From Candidatus Aalborgiella aggregata (GTDB lineage Bacteria > Pseudomonadota > Gammaproteobacteria > Burkholderiales > Burkholderiaceae_C): a DNA stretch of 64,000 bases. Numbering within the stretch: the first letter of the stretch is position 1; the number at the start of each line of letters is the position of its first letter. A program made the translations under genes and the position numbers. The stretch covers positions 434,001 through 498,000 of the forward strand of contig JADIYY010000001.1 in assembly GCA_016705065.1 (NCBI GenBank), in the 5' to 3' direction. Positions 1 to 8,980 of this stretch are shown piece by piece. The notes below the pieces were generated by a model, which worked only from the letters and a program-made list of their open reading frames with translations, was not told the origin of the DNA and did not search any database.

Positions 1-19
1 GGGAATCGACTCTCGCGAT

Positions 20-1045
20 TTAACCACCAGTCACTTCTTTAATGATGTACCATTTTTGCCCCGCTTTAGCGAGTGTTAAAGTTTTGGTGCTTGATGTCGA
101 AAGCGAATCAGCGTCATAAGATTGACGGAATTTAGCCGTTGCCGTGTCGCCATTCACATTGGTTTTAAGATTGCTGATTTTGACACTGATGCGTGATTTG
201 CCAACAATGCGATCACGACGTTCTTCTTCCCATTCTTTACGCGAAAGACCTTTTGGTGGATCAAAGCTTTTGCCATATGAGGCCAAGTAGTTTTTCATGT
301 CTTTGCTGGCCCATGCTTTGGCCCAAGCTTGAACGGCTTGCTCAATTTGTTCAGCAGAATCTTGGTTAGTGTTGGCAGCTACTGGTGCAGTGGTTGCCGC
401 AGGCGTTTTTGCCACAGGAGCAGGTGCTATGACAGGATTGGTGACCACTGCAGGTACCACTGGCGCAGCTGGTGCAACTGTCGTTGGCGCTTTGGCAACG
501 TTCGGGTTTTGTCCTTTTGCTGTTGGTGAAAATAATTCACGAATCAAAGATAACTTGGGTTGCAAGGTGTTGCTTGCACCGCCCATTTGTAAAGCTTTGG
601 TGTAGGCTTGGCTTGCCAAATTGGCATAAATGTCCCCCAAATTTTCATGCGCAGTTGAATAACTTGGATTGGTTCTAATGGCCATCTCTAAAGCGGCACG
701 TGCTTTATCGTATTGACCTTGACTGGCGTGAAGGACAGCTAAATTGTTGTAAGGCTCAGGTAGCTCTGGATAATCATCGATGAGCTTGGTAAACGTGCTA
801 ATGGCATCACTGGGTTTGCCCATTTCGGTTTGAATCACGCCTTTTAGAAAACGCATTTGCGCGTCGCGTGGTTTACTGCTAAGTGACTGTTCAACTTTGG
901 CCAGTGCTTGCGCTTGTTTGCCGGACTTGAGCAGTTGGTTGACCTCATCTAGGTCATTGCTTTGTGCTTGAGCAGAAAAGAGCAAGGCCGACAAAGCCAA
1001 TAAACTTGTCAAATGACGTAATTGAAAAAAATGAGAACGACGCAT
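20..1045 (-). CDS. Secreted TPR-repeat protein with C-terminal NTF2/SnoaL-like domain
   Basis: The N-terminus (MRRSHFFQLRH followed by LLALSALLFSAQA) is a Sec signal peptide, so the protein should be periplasmic. Residues of about 30-170 form TPR-like helical pairs (for example NNLAVLHASQGQYDKA). A Pro/Ala/Val-rich linker follows, and the last 110 residues (from EQIEQAVQAWAKAWASKD) look like the NTF2-like domain often appended to periplasmic TPR proteins. I chose the ATG at 1045 because GGAG lies about 9 nt upstream; an in-frame TTG 27 nt further out has no ribosome site. It is divergent from cysS. The function is unknown; a scaffold in envelope processes is an inference from the domain types. 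Confidence 0.8.
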   Translation of the reverse strand: MRRSHFFQLRHLTSLLALSALLFSAQAQSNDLDEVNQLLKSGKQAQALAKVEQSLSSKPRDAQMRFLKGVIQTEMGKPSDAISTFTKLIDDYPELPEPYNNLAVLHASQGQYDKARAALEMAIRTNPSYSTAHENLGDIYANLASQAYTKALQMGGASNTLQPKLSLIRELFSPTAKGQNPNVAKAPTTVAPAAPVVPAVVTNPVIAPAPVAKTPAATTAPVAANTNQDSAEQIEQAVQAWAKAWASKDMKNYLASYGKSFDPPKGLSRKEWEEERRDRIVGKSRISVKISNLKTNVNGDTATAKFRQSYDADSLSTSSTKTLTLAKAGQKWYIIKEVTGG

Positions 1046-1159
1046 TTTGGGTAATCTCCAGCAATCAAGCAAACGGTTAAACTTGTTATCAATTGTAGCT
1101 GTTCAAGTGACCGTCTGAACAGGTCTATTACATATTTAACTTTCAGTAAAATCAATCCC

Positions 1160-2548
1160 ATGAGTTTGCGCATCTACAACACCCTGTCTCGTGACATAGA
1201 AACATTTAAACCGATTGATTCAAATCACGTGCGCATGTACGTGTGTGGAATGACCATCTATGACTTGTGTCACATTGGCCATGCCCGCATGATGATGGCG
1301 TTTGATGTGATACAGCGTTGGTTGAAAGTCAGCGGTTACAAGGTTGTCTACGTGCGAAATATCACAGATATTGATGACAAAATTATCAAACGCGCCTTGG
1401 AGCGCGGTATCACCATACGCGCATTGACCGACGAGATGATTGCAGCCATGCACCAAGACATTGGCGCATTGCATATTGAAACGCCAACACATGAGCCCAG
1501 AGCGACAGAATATGTGCCGCAAATGCTCGATCTGATTTCTAAATTGGAACACAAAGGGTTAGCTTATCAAGCACCCAGTGGCGATGTGAATTTTTCTGTA
1601 CGGCAATTTCCAGGTTATGGTAAGTTGTCAGGCAAATCAGTGGATGAATTGCGTGCAGGCGAACGTGTGGCGGTGCAAGACGACAAAGCTGATCCGCTCG
1701 ATTTTGTACTGTGGAAAGCTGCCAAACCTGCTGAGCCTGATGATGCGAAATGGGACAGCAACTATGGCGCAGGCCGCCCAGGCTGGCACATTGAGTGTTC
1801 AGCCATGAGCTGCGCATTGTTGGGCGAGACCTTTGACATTCACGGTGGTGGTGCAGATTTGCAATTTCCGCACCATGAAAATGAGATAGCACAAAGTGAA
1901 GGAGCGACAGGAAAGCCATTGGCCAATTATTGGATACATAATGGTTTTGTCCGTGTGGACAACGAAAAAATGTCCAAAAGTTTAGGCAATTTTTTCACGA
2001 TACGTGAAGTGTTGGCGAAGTACGACCCTGAAACGGTACGTTTCTTTATTGTTCGTGTGCACTACCGCACCGCTTTGAATTACAGCGATGCGCATTTGAA
2101 TGACGCACGGGCGGCTTTGAAACGTCTTTATACCGCGCTCGATTTGGTGAAACCCGATGCCTTGGGGATAGAGGCCATTGATTGGACCAACCCGTTTGCC
2201 GCACGATTCAAAGCTGCCATGGACGAAGATTTTGGTACGCCAGAGGCGATTGCCGTGTTATTCGATTTGGCGGCGCAGGTTAATGTCAGCAAATCAACGC
2301 AACTGGCGGGGCTTTTAAAGGCGCTGGGCGGGTGTTTGGGGTTGCTGCAAAACGTACCTAGCGTATTTTTACAAGCGGGTGCAAAAACAGGGCTTGACGA
2401 AGCGACGATACAAGCTAACATTCAAGCGCGTACTGATGCTAAACATGCCAAAAACTTCGCCTTGGCAGATGAGATACGCAAAACTTTGCTAGCGCAAGGC
2501 ATTGTTCTCAAAGATTCTCCCACGGGTACGACTTGGGAATCGGTATGA
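1160..2548 (+). CDS. cysS: Cysteinyl-tRNA synthetase
   Basis: This class I aminoacyl-tRNA synthetase charges tRNA-Cys with cysteine using ATP in the cytoplasm. The 462-residue length fits the family. The HIGH motif is at residues 38-41 (CHIGHARMMM), preceded by the zinc ligand Cys in YVCGMTIYD. Further zinc-site residues are seen in WHIECSAMS and FPHHENEIAQ, and the KMSKS motif (EKMSKSLGNFF) is near residue 270. The C-terminal part carries the DALR-type helical anticodon-binding domain. No clear Shine-Dalgarno precedes the ATG. The next gene is a DNA glycosylase, a pairing I recall from Comamonadaceae. Confidence 0.97.
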   Translation: MSLRIYNTLSRDIETFKPIDSNHVRMYVCGMTIYDLCHIGHARMMMAFDVIQRWLKVSGYKVVYVRNITDIDDKIIKRALERGITIRALTDEMIAAMHQDIGALHIETPTHEPRATEYVPQMLDLISKLEHKGLAYQAPSGDVNFSVRQFPGYGKLSGKSVDELRAGERVAVQDDKADPLDFVLWKAAKPAEPDDAKWDSNYGAGRPGWHIECSAMSCALLGETFDIHGGGADLQFPHHENEIAQSEGATGKPLANYWIHNGFVRVDNEKMSKSLGNFFTIREVLAKYDPETVRFFIVRVHYRTALNYSDAHLNDARAALKRLYTALDLVKPDALGIEAIDWTNPFAARFKAAMDEDFGTPEAIAVLFDLAAQVNVSKSTQLAGLLKALGGCLGLLQNVPSVFLQAGAKTGLDEATIQANIQARTDAKHAKNFALADEIRKTLLAQGIVLKDSPTGTTWESV

Positions 2549-2557
2549 AGATTTATC

Positions 2558-2624
2558 AAAATATATGAAAAATCTGGCTGTAGCCGGCGTATTTGTTGCC
2601 TATGCTGCTATCAAAAACATAGCA
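2558..2624 (-). repeat. GCTAT-hairpin repeat, intergenic copy
   Basis: On the minus strand this reads as the hairpin GCTAT-N7-ATAGC, then AGGCAACAAATACGCCGGCT and an AT-rich tail. It fills the gap between cysS and the glycosylase gene. It is one of about fifteen related copies in this window. Confidence 0.85.
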
Positions 2625-2656
2625 ATATAGGCTATTTTCAGTTAGCTATTAGAAAA

Positions 2657-3277
2657 ATGACAGTACCAGAATATTGGCAAGATGCCTGCAAACATTTAGG
2701 AAAGAAAGACCGTGTCATGAAGCGCTTGATCGCGCAATTTCCTGATGTCAGCTTAAGCACGCGTGGTGACGCCTTCACCACGCTGGCGCGTAGCATTGTG
2801 GGGCAACAAATTTCGGTGAAAGCGGCCCAAACAGTTTGGGATCGGTTTGAAAAATTGCCGAAAAAAATGGTGCCAAAAAATGTGCTGAAACTGAAAGTGG
2901 ACGACATGCGGGCAGCTGGTTTAAGTGCACGCAAGGTTGAATACTTGGTGGACTTGGCGATGCACTTTGACTCTGGCAGTTTGAACAGTGAAACTCTGGC
3001 CAGCATGGATGATGAAGCCATCATCGCCGATTTGGTTGCCATTCGTGGCATAGGACGTTGGACGGCTGAAATGTTTTTAATGTTTCATTTGATGCGCCCC
3101 AATGTTCTGCCTTTGGACGACATTGGACTCATCAATGGCATCAGCAAAACGTACTTTTCAGGCGAAAAAGTCAGTCGCAACGAGGTGCGTGAAGTGGCTG
3201 CCGCTTGGACACCATTTTGCACCGTGGCCACATGGTACATCTGGCGGTCATTAGATCCTTTGCCAGTAGCGTATTAG
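2657..3277 (+). CDS. DNA-3-methyladenine glycosylase, AlkA/HhH-GPD family
   Basis: This base-excision repair enzyme removes alkylated purines such as 3-methyladenine from DNA. The 206-residue protein is one HhH-GPD domain without the N-terminal domain of E. coli AlkA. The helix-hairpin-helix is at about residues 128-142 (AIRGIGRWTAEMF), and the catalytic aspartate is the one in PLDDIGL near residue 153. The early motif SIVGQQISVKAA is also typical. The ATG lies directly behind a hairpin repeat; only a weak purine stretch precedes it. It points the same way as cysS and converges on the RoxA-like gene 20 bp downstream. Confidence 0.9.
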   Translation: MTVPEYWQDACKHLGKKDRVMKRLIAQFPDVSLSTRGDAFTTLARSIVGQQISVKAAQTVWDRFEKLPKKMVPKNVLKLKVDDMRAAGLSARKVEYLVDLAMHFDSGSLNSETLASMDDEAIIADLVAIRGIGRWTAEMFLMFHLMRPNVLPLDDIGLINGISKTYFSGEKVSRNEVREVAAAWTPFCTVATWYIWRSLDPLPVAY

Positions 3278-3297
3278 TTTATTGGGCTATTGCGCTC

Positions 3298-4479
3298 TTA
3301 CGCTATTTCAAGCCAACCTTGTTCTAGCCAATCTTGCAGCAAGCCAATAGCGTCTTCGCTTGCCTTGGCCAAATCGCTGGCATCTAGGAAGCGCTGGTTT
3401 GCCAGTTTTTGCATCAGTTTGGCGTCTTTTCCAGCTGCACGCCAGCTTTCGCCATTGAGGAAAATATGCCGTGCGTCAAACATCATTTGACTTTGCAGGG
3501 CAAGTTTGACACCACGTTTGCGCGATAACTTAACAGCGCCCTCAGGCGCATCAAACCATACATTCGATTTGGGTTCTGATAGGTGTTCGCCTAAATGACG
3601 TGCAAGCGCATCTGGGTCTGCCATGGCTTTGGTGATGGCTTGCTGTGCAAACTCAAGCAAAGCGGTTGGTATTTGCGCGGGATTTGGCGTCGCTTCTTGA
3701 TCAGCGTCGCGATACAACACTTCGGGTTTTAGTTTGACTGGCTTTGTTAATTCTTCATCAGGCAAATTTTCTTCGTCGACAGCATCTGCATAGCGCAGCA
3801 ACAATTCACGTCCCAAATCCACTTGTTTGGGGACTTTGAAGCCAATCGAATACGTCATGCATTCACCAATGGCCACACCATCGTGTGCATAGCGTGGTGG
3901 CAAATACAGCATGTCACCAGGTTCTAAATCAAAAGTCAGTTCGGGCTTGAAATTCGACAATATACGCAGTGGCACATTGGCTTGCAAGGTACCGTCTTTT
4001 TGCTTGCCAATGCGCCATCGGCGTGTGCCATGCGCTTGCAATAAAAACACATCGTAACTGTCAAAATGCGGACCCACGCCACCACCGTCGGTGGCGTAAC
4101 TGATCATCAAATCGTCCAATCTCGCATCGGGTGCAAACCGGAAGCGGTTTTTCAATTCATTCACTGCACTATCGTGCAAATCCACGCCTTGCACCAACAA
4201 GGTCCAGTTCGGTTTTTTGATTGAAGGAATTTGTTTGGCTGTCATAGGTCCATGCGCTAAAGACCACTTGTCACCATTGGACACAATGAGTCGCGACTCC
4301 ACATCTTGATTTTGCGACAACGCAAACAATTCTTGCCGTGACAGCAAGGGTTTGAATTTGGAGATGGCATTGCGAATGATGCAGGGCTTTTTCTGCCAAT
4401 ATTTACGCATGAATTCAGCTGGGCTGATACCACCTAAAAGTTGCAAGGGTAGATTGATAGATTGTGCGACTTGGTTCAT
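3298..4479 (-). CDS. RoxA/YcfD-like JmjC ribosomal oxygenase
   Basis: This Fe(II)/2-oxoglutarate oxygenase of the cupin fold resembles E. coli YcfD (RoxA), which hydroxylates an arginine of ribosomal protein L16. The 393-residue length fits. The metal-binding HxD is seen in GPHFDSYDVFLLQ near residue 137, the distal histidine in PPRYAHDGVA near residue 198, and the early part has the typical EFMRKYWQKKPCIIRNA. The C-terminus is a winged-helix-like region. The start is ATG at 4479, only 14 bp from the divergent slyD-like start, so both genes probably share a promoter region. Substrate identity is inferred from family membership. Confidence 0.88.
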   Translation of the reverse strand: MNQVAQSINLPLQLLGGISPAEFMRKYWQKKPCIIRNAISKFKPLLSRQELFALSQNQDVESRLIVSNGDKWSLAHGPMTAKQIPSIKKPNWTLLVQGVDLHDSAVNELKNRFRFAPDARLDDLMISYATDGGGVGPHFDSYDVFLLQAHGTRRWRIGKQKDGTLQANVPLRILSNFKPELTFDLEPGDMLYLPPRYAHDGVAIGECMTYSIGFKVPKQVDLGRELLLRYADAVDEENLPDEELTKPVKLKPEVLYRDADQEATPNPAQIPTALLEFAQQAITKAMADPDALARHLGEHLSEPKSNVWFDAPEGAVKLSRKRGVKLALQSQMMFDARHIFLNGESWRAAGKDAKLMQKLANQRFLDASDLAKASEDAIGLLQDWLEQGWLEIA

Positions 4480-4493
4480 GCGACAATTGTCCT

Positions 4494-5027
4494 ATGAAAA
4501 TCACTCCACAATGCGTCGTGGCCCTCACTTGGACGCTGAAAGATACCTTGGGCACAGAATTGGATGTTTTAGACGAGCCAGTTGAGTTTTTGGTGGGCGG
4601 CAATGATTTGCTGGTCAAAGTGCAAGAGGCGCTGCAAGGTTACAAAGCCGGTGACAGTCTTGATTTGCATCTGGAACCAGAGGACGCGTTTGGCGATTTC
4701 AACGACCAATTGCTGTTTTTAGAACCCCGCTCGCTGTTCCCTAATGAGCTGGAAGAAGGCTTGACCCTAGAGGGCAATGCCATGCCAGCAGGCTGCACAC
4801 CTAGCATGCCCAAAGACGCGGTCTATGTGGTGACGGACATTTACCCGGAACATGTGGTGCTGGATGGCAATCACCCACTGGCTGGCATAGCCATTCGGCT
4901 CAGTTTAAAGATAGAAGCAGTTCGTGAAGCGACTGTTGCAGAAATTGGCGCAGGCACCTGCGGCTCAGGGTTTTTTAAGTTGCAAACAGGTACCGATGTT
5001 TTGACAGGTAACTCAACGCTTCATTAA
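4494..5027 (+). CDS. FKBP-type peptidyl-prolyl isomerase, SlyD-like
   Basis: This is a cytoplasmic peptidyl-prolyl cis-trans isomerase and chaperone. It shows the FKBP halves (VVALTWTLKDTLG and DSLDLHLEPEDAFG) around an insert-in-flap domain and the SlyD signature DGNHPLAGIAIRLSLKIEAVREAT. It lacks the His-rich metal-binding tail of E. coli SlyD and ends with a short Cys-containing stretch (GAGTCGSGFFK). I start it at the ATG at 4494 (MKITPQCVVAL). A longer reading from 4464 would run into the divergent roxA-like gene and adds ten residues not seen in the family. Confidence 0.87.
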   Translation: MKITPQCVVALTWTLKDTLGTELDVLDEPVEFLVGGNDLLVKVQEALQGYKAGDSLDLHLEPEDAFGDFNDQLLFLEPRSLFPNELEEGLTLEGNAMPAGCTPSMPKDAVYVVTDIYPEHVVLDGNHPLAGIAIRLSLKIEAVREATVAEIGAGTCGSGFFKLQTGTDVLTGNSTLH

Positions 5028-5074
5028 ATGGACGATTGTTTGTAGGCTATTTATAGGCTATTAAAGGTTGTTTA

Positions 5075-6394
5075 TTAGGCGATTTGATTCAACGTATCAC
5101 CCAGAGCGTTGACCAGGCTATCAATCTCCTGCGGGGTCGTGATGAATGGAGGAGCTAGTTGGATGGTATCGCCACCGTAACGCACGTAATAGCCCTTGTC
5201 CAGCATCTTCATGGCAATCTCATAAGGTCTTCGCGCTGGTTCACCAGGCATGGACGCAAGGGTCAAACCTGCCGCCAAGCCATAGTTTCGAATATCTGTC
5301 ACATGCTTCGTCCCTCGTAGGCTGTGAACGGCATTTTCAAAAATCGGGGATAGGACTTTGACTTTATCCACCATGTTTTCGCGTTCCAAAATGTCCAACG
5401 CTGCCAAACCGGCTGCACAAGCCACAGGGTGCGCCGAATAAGTGTAGCCATGGGCAAATTCAAGCATGTATTCAGGGCCACCTTGTGCCATGAATGTGTC
5501 ATAAATTTCTTTTTTGACCAAGACAGCACCTAATGGTTGCGCGCCATTGGTAATTTGTTTGGCCACGTTCATGATATCGGGTGTGACACCAAAAGCTTCG
5601 GCACCTGTGTAAGCACCCATGCGGCCAAAGCCTGTAATCACCTCGTCAAAAATCAGCAAAATTTGATTCGCGGTACAAATTTCGCGTAAACGTTGCAGAT
5701 AACCGATGGGTGGAATGATGACACCAGCGGAGCCCGACATCGGTTCGACGATAACGGCAGCGATGTTGCTCGCATCATGCAAAGTTATCAGGCGCAATAA
5801 ATCGTCAGCTAACTCAGCGCCCATTTTGGGCATGCCGCGCGTAAAAGCCTGATCTGCCAATTGCGTGTGTGGTAAATGATCTGCCTCAACTCCTTGCCCA
5901 AACATTTTTCGATTGCCGACCATACCTCCAACAGAAATGCCGCCAAAATTGACTCCGTGATAGCCTTTTTCGCGCCCAATCAAGCTTGTCTTGCCAGCCT
6001 GTCCTTTGGTACGCCAATAGGCACGTGCCATTTTCAATGATGTGTCAGCCGCTTCTGAGCCAGAGCTTGTAAAGAACACATGGTCCAAACCCTTAGGCGT
6101 TAGTTCTACGAGTTTGTTGGCCAATTCAAAAGAGAGTTTGTGCCCATATTGAAACGCTGGAGAATAATCCAATGTGCTCATTTGTCGCGTCACTGCCTCG
6201 GTAATTTCGCTGCGGCAATGCCCTAAACCTGAGCACCACAGGCCTGATAAACCATCATAAATTTGCTTGCCATGCTGGTCTGTGTAGTAGCACGCTTTAG
6301 CACTGGCCATCAAACGAGGATGCGCCTTGAAATTACGATTGCCCGTAAAAGGCATCCAATGGGCATCTAACCAAGCAGCATTTGTCGATGTCAT
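5075..6394 (-). CDS. Class III omega-aminotransferase (beta-alanine/omega-amino acid--pyruvate type)
   Basis: This PLP-dependent transaminase probably moves amino groups from omega-amino acids such as beta-alanine to pyruvate. Family features are the PLP-phosphate loop SSGSEAADTSLKMARAYW, the carboxylate-loop aspartate in IFDEVITGFGRMG, and the Schiff-base lysine in NVAKQITNGAQPLGAV near residue 280. The start MTSTNAAWLDAHW at 6394 has GGAA 7 nt upstream; the in-frame TTG at 6418 lies in the tRNA terminator and is less likely. Substrate choice cannot be read from the sequence, and an N-acetylornithine-type or 4-aminobutyrate-type role is less likely given the WLDAHWMPFTGNR start. Confidence 0.88.
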   Translation of the reverse strand: MTSTNAAWLDAHWMPFTGNRNFKAHPRLMASAKACYYTDQHGKQIYDGLSGLWCSGLGHCRSEITEAVTRQMSTLDYSPAFQYGHKLSFELANKLVELTPKGLDHVFFTSSGSEAADTSLKMARAYWRTKGQAGKTSLIGREKGYHGVNFGGISVGGMVGNRKMFGQGVEADHLPHTQLADQAFTRGMPKMGAELADDLLRLITLHDASNIAAVIVEPMSGSAGVIIPPIGYLQRLREICTANQILLIFDEVITGFGRMGAYTGAEAFGVTPDIMNVAKQITNGAQPLGAVLVKKEIYDTFMAQGGPEYMLEFAHGYTYSAHPVACAAGLAALDILERENMVDKVKVLSPIFENAVHSLRGTKHVTDIRNYGLAAGLTLASMPGEPARRPYEIAMKMLDKGYYVRYGGDTIQLAPPFITTPQEIDSLVNALGDTLNQIA

Positions 6395-6416
6395 GTCATA
6401 GTTCCAATCAGAAAAC

Positions 6417-6454
6417 AAAAAAGCCTCACAATTTCATCAATTATGAGGCTTTTT
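6417..6454 (-). terminator. Rho-independent terminator of tRNA-Ser
   Basis: A perfect 7-bp stem (AGCCTCA at 6422-6428, TGAGGCT at 6444-6450) is flanked by an A-run on one side and a T-run on the other. Read on the minus strand it lies just after the tRNA CCA end and ends in a U tract. It also insulates the aminotransferase gene that starts at 6394. Confidence 0.8.
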
Positions 6455-6458
6455 ATAC

Positions 6459-6551
6459 TGGCGGAAACGAAGGGATTCGAACCCTTGATGAGGCTCAACA
6501 CCCCATACTCCCTTAGCAGGGGAGCACCTTCGGCCACTCGGTCACGTTTCC
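6459..6551 (-). tRNA. tRNA-Ser(GCT)
   Basis: The minus strand folds as a class II (long variable arm) tRNA. The acceptor stem is GGAAACG paired with CGTTTCC, followed by an encoded GCCA end. The anticodon stem CTCCC/GGGAG closes the loop CTGCTAA, giving anticodon GCT, which reads AGC/AGU serine codons. The T-arm contains GGTTCGAATCC. Placement beside lysC matches what I recall of related genomes. Confidence 0.96.
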
Positions 6552-6571
6552 TGGCAACTTAAACGAGTCGT

Positions 6572-6577
6572 ATTATC
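6572..6577 (-). promoter_or_regulatory. Possible -10 box of the tRNA-Ser promoter
   Basis: GATAAT on the minus strand lies 20 nt upstream of the tRNA 5' end inside a short inverted repeat (AGTCGT...ACGACT). No good -35 box is visible, so this is tentative. Confidence 0.3.
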
Positions 6578-6631
6578 GCACGACTTGCCTTGCATTTCAG
6601 GGTGCGATTTGGTTTTTAAAAGGTGTTTTGG

Positions 6632-7894
6632 TCAGCTCTGATCTAAACCAAAGGCCTTGTGCAAGGCGCGTACGGCGAGTTCCATGTACTTTTCATCAAT
6701 CACCACCGAGGTTTTGATTTCAGAGGTGGAGATCATTTGAATATTGATGCCTTCCTCAGATAAGCTATGGAACATTTTGCTGGCAATGCCCACATGGCTG
6801 CGCATGCCAATGCCAACAATGGACACTTTGCAAATTTTGGCGTCGCCAATCACTTCTTGCGCGCCCAATTGCGGTACCAAAGTGGTTTTGAGTAAGTCCA
6901 TGGCCTTGGCAAAATCATTGCGGTGTACCGTGAAGCTAAAGTCTGTCTTGCCATCTTTGCTGACGTTTTGAATGATCATGTCCACTTCAATGTTGGCATC
7001 AGCTACTGCGCCCACAATTTTGTAAGCAATACCTGGCTTGTCGGGTACACCGAGCACAGAGATTTTGGCTTCATCGCGGTTGAATGCAATGCCTGATACG
7101 ATGGCTTGTTCCATTTGTTCATCTTCCTCAAAAGTTATCAAAGTGCCTGATGTGGCCTCTTCGTTGATGTCAATATCCCAGGGCGTGAAACTGGACAACA
7201 CACGCATTTTCACTTTGTATTTACCGGCAAATTCAACGGATCGAATTTGCAGCACTTTAGAGCCCATCGACGCCATTTCCAGCATCTCTTCAAAGCTCAC
7301 GGTGTGCAATCGGCGTGCTTCGGGTACCACGCGCGGGTCGGTGGTGTACACGCCATCGACGTCGGTGTAAATCAAGCATTCGTCAGCTTTCAGCGCTGCA
7401 GCAACAGCAACAGCGGAAGTGTCTGAACCTCCGCGACCCAAGGTGGTGATGTTGCCTAATTCGTCCACACCTTGAAAGCCTGTCACGATCACCACGCGAC
7501 CTGCATTCAAATCGGCACGGATTTTTTTATCGTCAATCGATTCAATGCGCGCTTTGGTGTACGCACTGTTGGTTTTGATGGCCACTTGCCAGCCCGCATA
7601 GCTCACAGCTTCCAAGCCTTCGGCTTGCAAGGCAATGGCCAACAGCGCTGAGGAGGCTTGTTCGCCTGTAGAGGCCAACATATCCAGTTCGCGGTTGTAT
7701 GCGTCACCTGGTTTGGCTGGAGCTAATTCTTTAGCCAGACCTAGCAAGCGGTTGGTTTCGCCACTCATGGCGCTGGGGACAACCACCATTTGGTGGCCGG
7801 CGCGCGCCCATTTGGCAACGCGTTTGGCAACCATGCTGATGCGTTCAGTTGAACCCATCGACGTGCCGCCGTATTTATGAACAATCAAAGCCAT
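6632..7894 (-). CDS. lysC: Aspartate kinase
   Basis: This enzyme phosphorylates L-aspartate, the first step to lysine, threonine, methionine and diaminopimelate. The 420 residues match the single-function type: the kinase domain has KYGGTSMGS at residues 8-16 and GRGGSDTSAVAVAAAL near 155-170, followed by two regulatory ACT domains (about 265-420) with the typical SVLGVPDKPGIA and SIVGIGMRSHVGIASKMF. The ACT domains imply feedback inhibition by lysine and/or threonine. It is last in a minus-strand run after tilS (67-bp gap). No Shine-Dalgarno is visible before the ATG. Confidence 0.97.
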   Translation of the reverse strand: MALIVHKYGGTSMGSTERISMVAKRVAKWARAGHQMVVVPSAMSGETNRLLGLAKELAPAKPGDAYNRELDMLASTGEQASSALLAIALQAEGLEAVSYAGWQVAIKTNSAYTKARIESIDDKKIRADLNAGRVVIVTGFQGVDELGNITTLGRGGSDTSAVAVAAALKADECLIYTDVDGVYTTDPRVVPEARRLHTVSFEEMLEMASMGSKVLQIRSVEFAGKYKVKMRVLSSFTPWDIDINEEATSGTLITFEEDEQMEQAIVSGIAFNRDEAKISVLGVPDKPGIAYKIVGAVADANIEVDMIIQNVSKDGKTDFSFTVHRNDFAKAMDLLKTTLVPQLGAQEVIGDAKICKVSIVGIGMRSHVGIASKMFHSLSEEGINIQMISTSEIKTSVVIDEKYMELAVRALHKAFGLDQS

Positions 7895-7961
7895 AGGAAA
7901 ATTTGTTTTTAAAAGGGAAGAGCTTGTTTAAACCCAAACAAACAGAGGAATGGGGTCAAAC

Positions 7962-8980
7962 CTAGGGATTGTACCAATCTATGCAGGCCGCTTTGCGCTC
8001 TACAAAGCCTTGGCCAATTTTGATGCGCATTTTGTGACCACGAGTGGTGCAACATTTGATTTGAACCATCAACTCAGCCAATTGCGCGGTACTGGGTGTA
8101 GTTTGATGTACGGTCTTTAACCAATAACGCAACACATTGGCCATGCGTTCGTCGCTCAAGTGTTGCAAATGTTTGATATTCGGTGGAATCCCTGTTCGGT
8201 GTAAATCTTCCACAGCGATTTGGTTGAGCAAAACCTGAGCCGAAGCTGCATGGCTGCTACTTCGCGTAAAAGTGTCACGAAACTGTGGAAAGACAGCCTC
8301 CAATGCCGGTAAAAGCTGAGCGCGGATGCGGTTGCGGGTGAAGGATTCGTCGGTATTCGTGGGGTCTTCTACAAAAGGCGCACCCATTGGGCCAAACTGC
8401 GTTTGTGTGGCTAGCCAGCGGCGAATGTCTTTGGCGGTGACTTGCAACAAAGGGCGGTAGTATTGAATGCCGTCTCGTACCCATTGCGCTGGCATGGCGG
8501 CTAAACCTGGTAATCCAGCGCCACGGCTCAATGCCAGCAGCAAGGTTTCTACTTGGTCATCGGCATGCTGGGCCAATGTTATGGAGGTGCTTGGCGTGGT
8601 TGATTGAGACTCTTTTGCTATATTATTAATAGCGTTATAGGCAATAAATGCGCCATCTACAGCCATATTCTCCATATAAAATGCACCGTACCGAGCATCG
8701 CGTGCAGCCGCTTCGGGGCTTTGTCCAGGAGCGTTCTTGGCATCGACTTTGATAACTTTCAATGGCACTTGAATCAATTTACAAAATGCCACACAATGCG
8801 CTTCAAAATCATCAGCCGCCTTTTGTAAACCATGGTGAATATGGATGGCACTGATTTGACCCGGCCATTTTAGTGAGGCAGCAAGTAGCAGAGCGCTTGA
8901 ATCTGCACCTCCGCTGAAGGCGATGGTTAAGGGCAATTTGGGAGGAAAGCAGCCATGGCTGCTTCAAATGACTGACTCAA
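7962..8980 (-). CDS. tilS: tRNA(Ile)-lysidine synthase with apparent 5' frameshift and repeat insertion
   Basis: TilS converts C34 of the CAU-anticodon tRNA-Ile to lysidine using ATP and lysine. The PP-loop (IAFSGGADSSALL) and LAQHADDQVETLLLALSRGAG are intact. The unbroken frame starts only at 8936, at a TTG with no ribosome site, just before the PP-loop. One missing base in the CCC run near 8938-8943 would join it to a TTG at 8980 that overlaps the upstream stop as TTGA, giving LSQSFEAAMAAFLPKLPLTI, a natural TilS beginning. I therefore give 8980 as the likely true start, with a frameshift. About 22 residues (FYMENMAV...AYNAINNIA) between ARYGA and ITLAQHADD derive from a hairpin repeat. Confidence 0.85.
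8616..8682 (+). repeat. GCTAT-hairpin repeat inside tilS (antisense to the gene)
   Basis: This is a full copy with hairpin GCTAT-ATTATTA-ATAGC and arm AGGCAATAAATGCGCC. The gene reads through it in the opposite direction without a stop, adding 22 codons. By hand alignment the 66 bp match the intergenic copy at 37676 at 52 positions. Confidence 0.9.
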
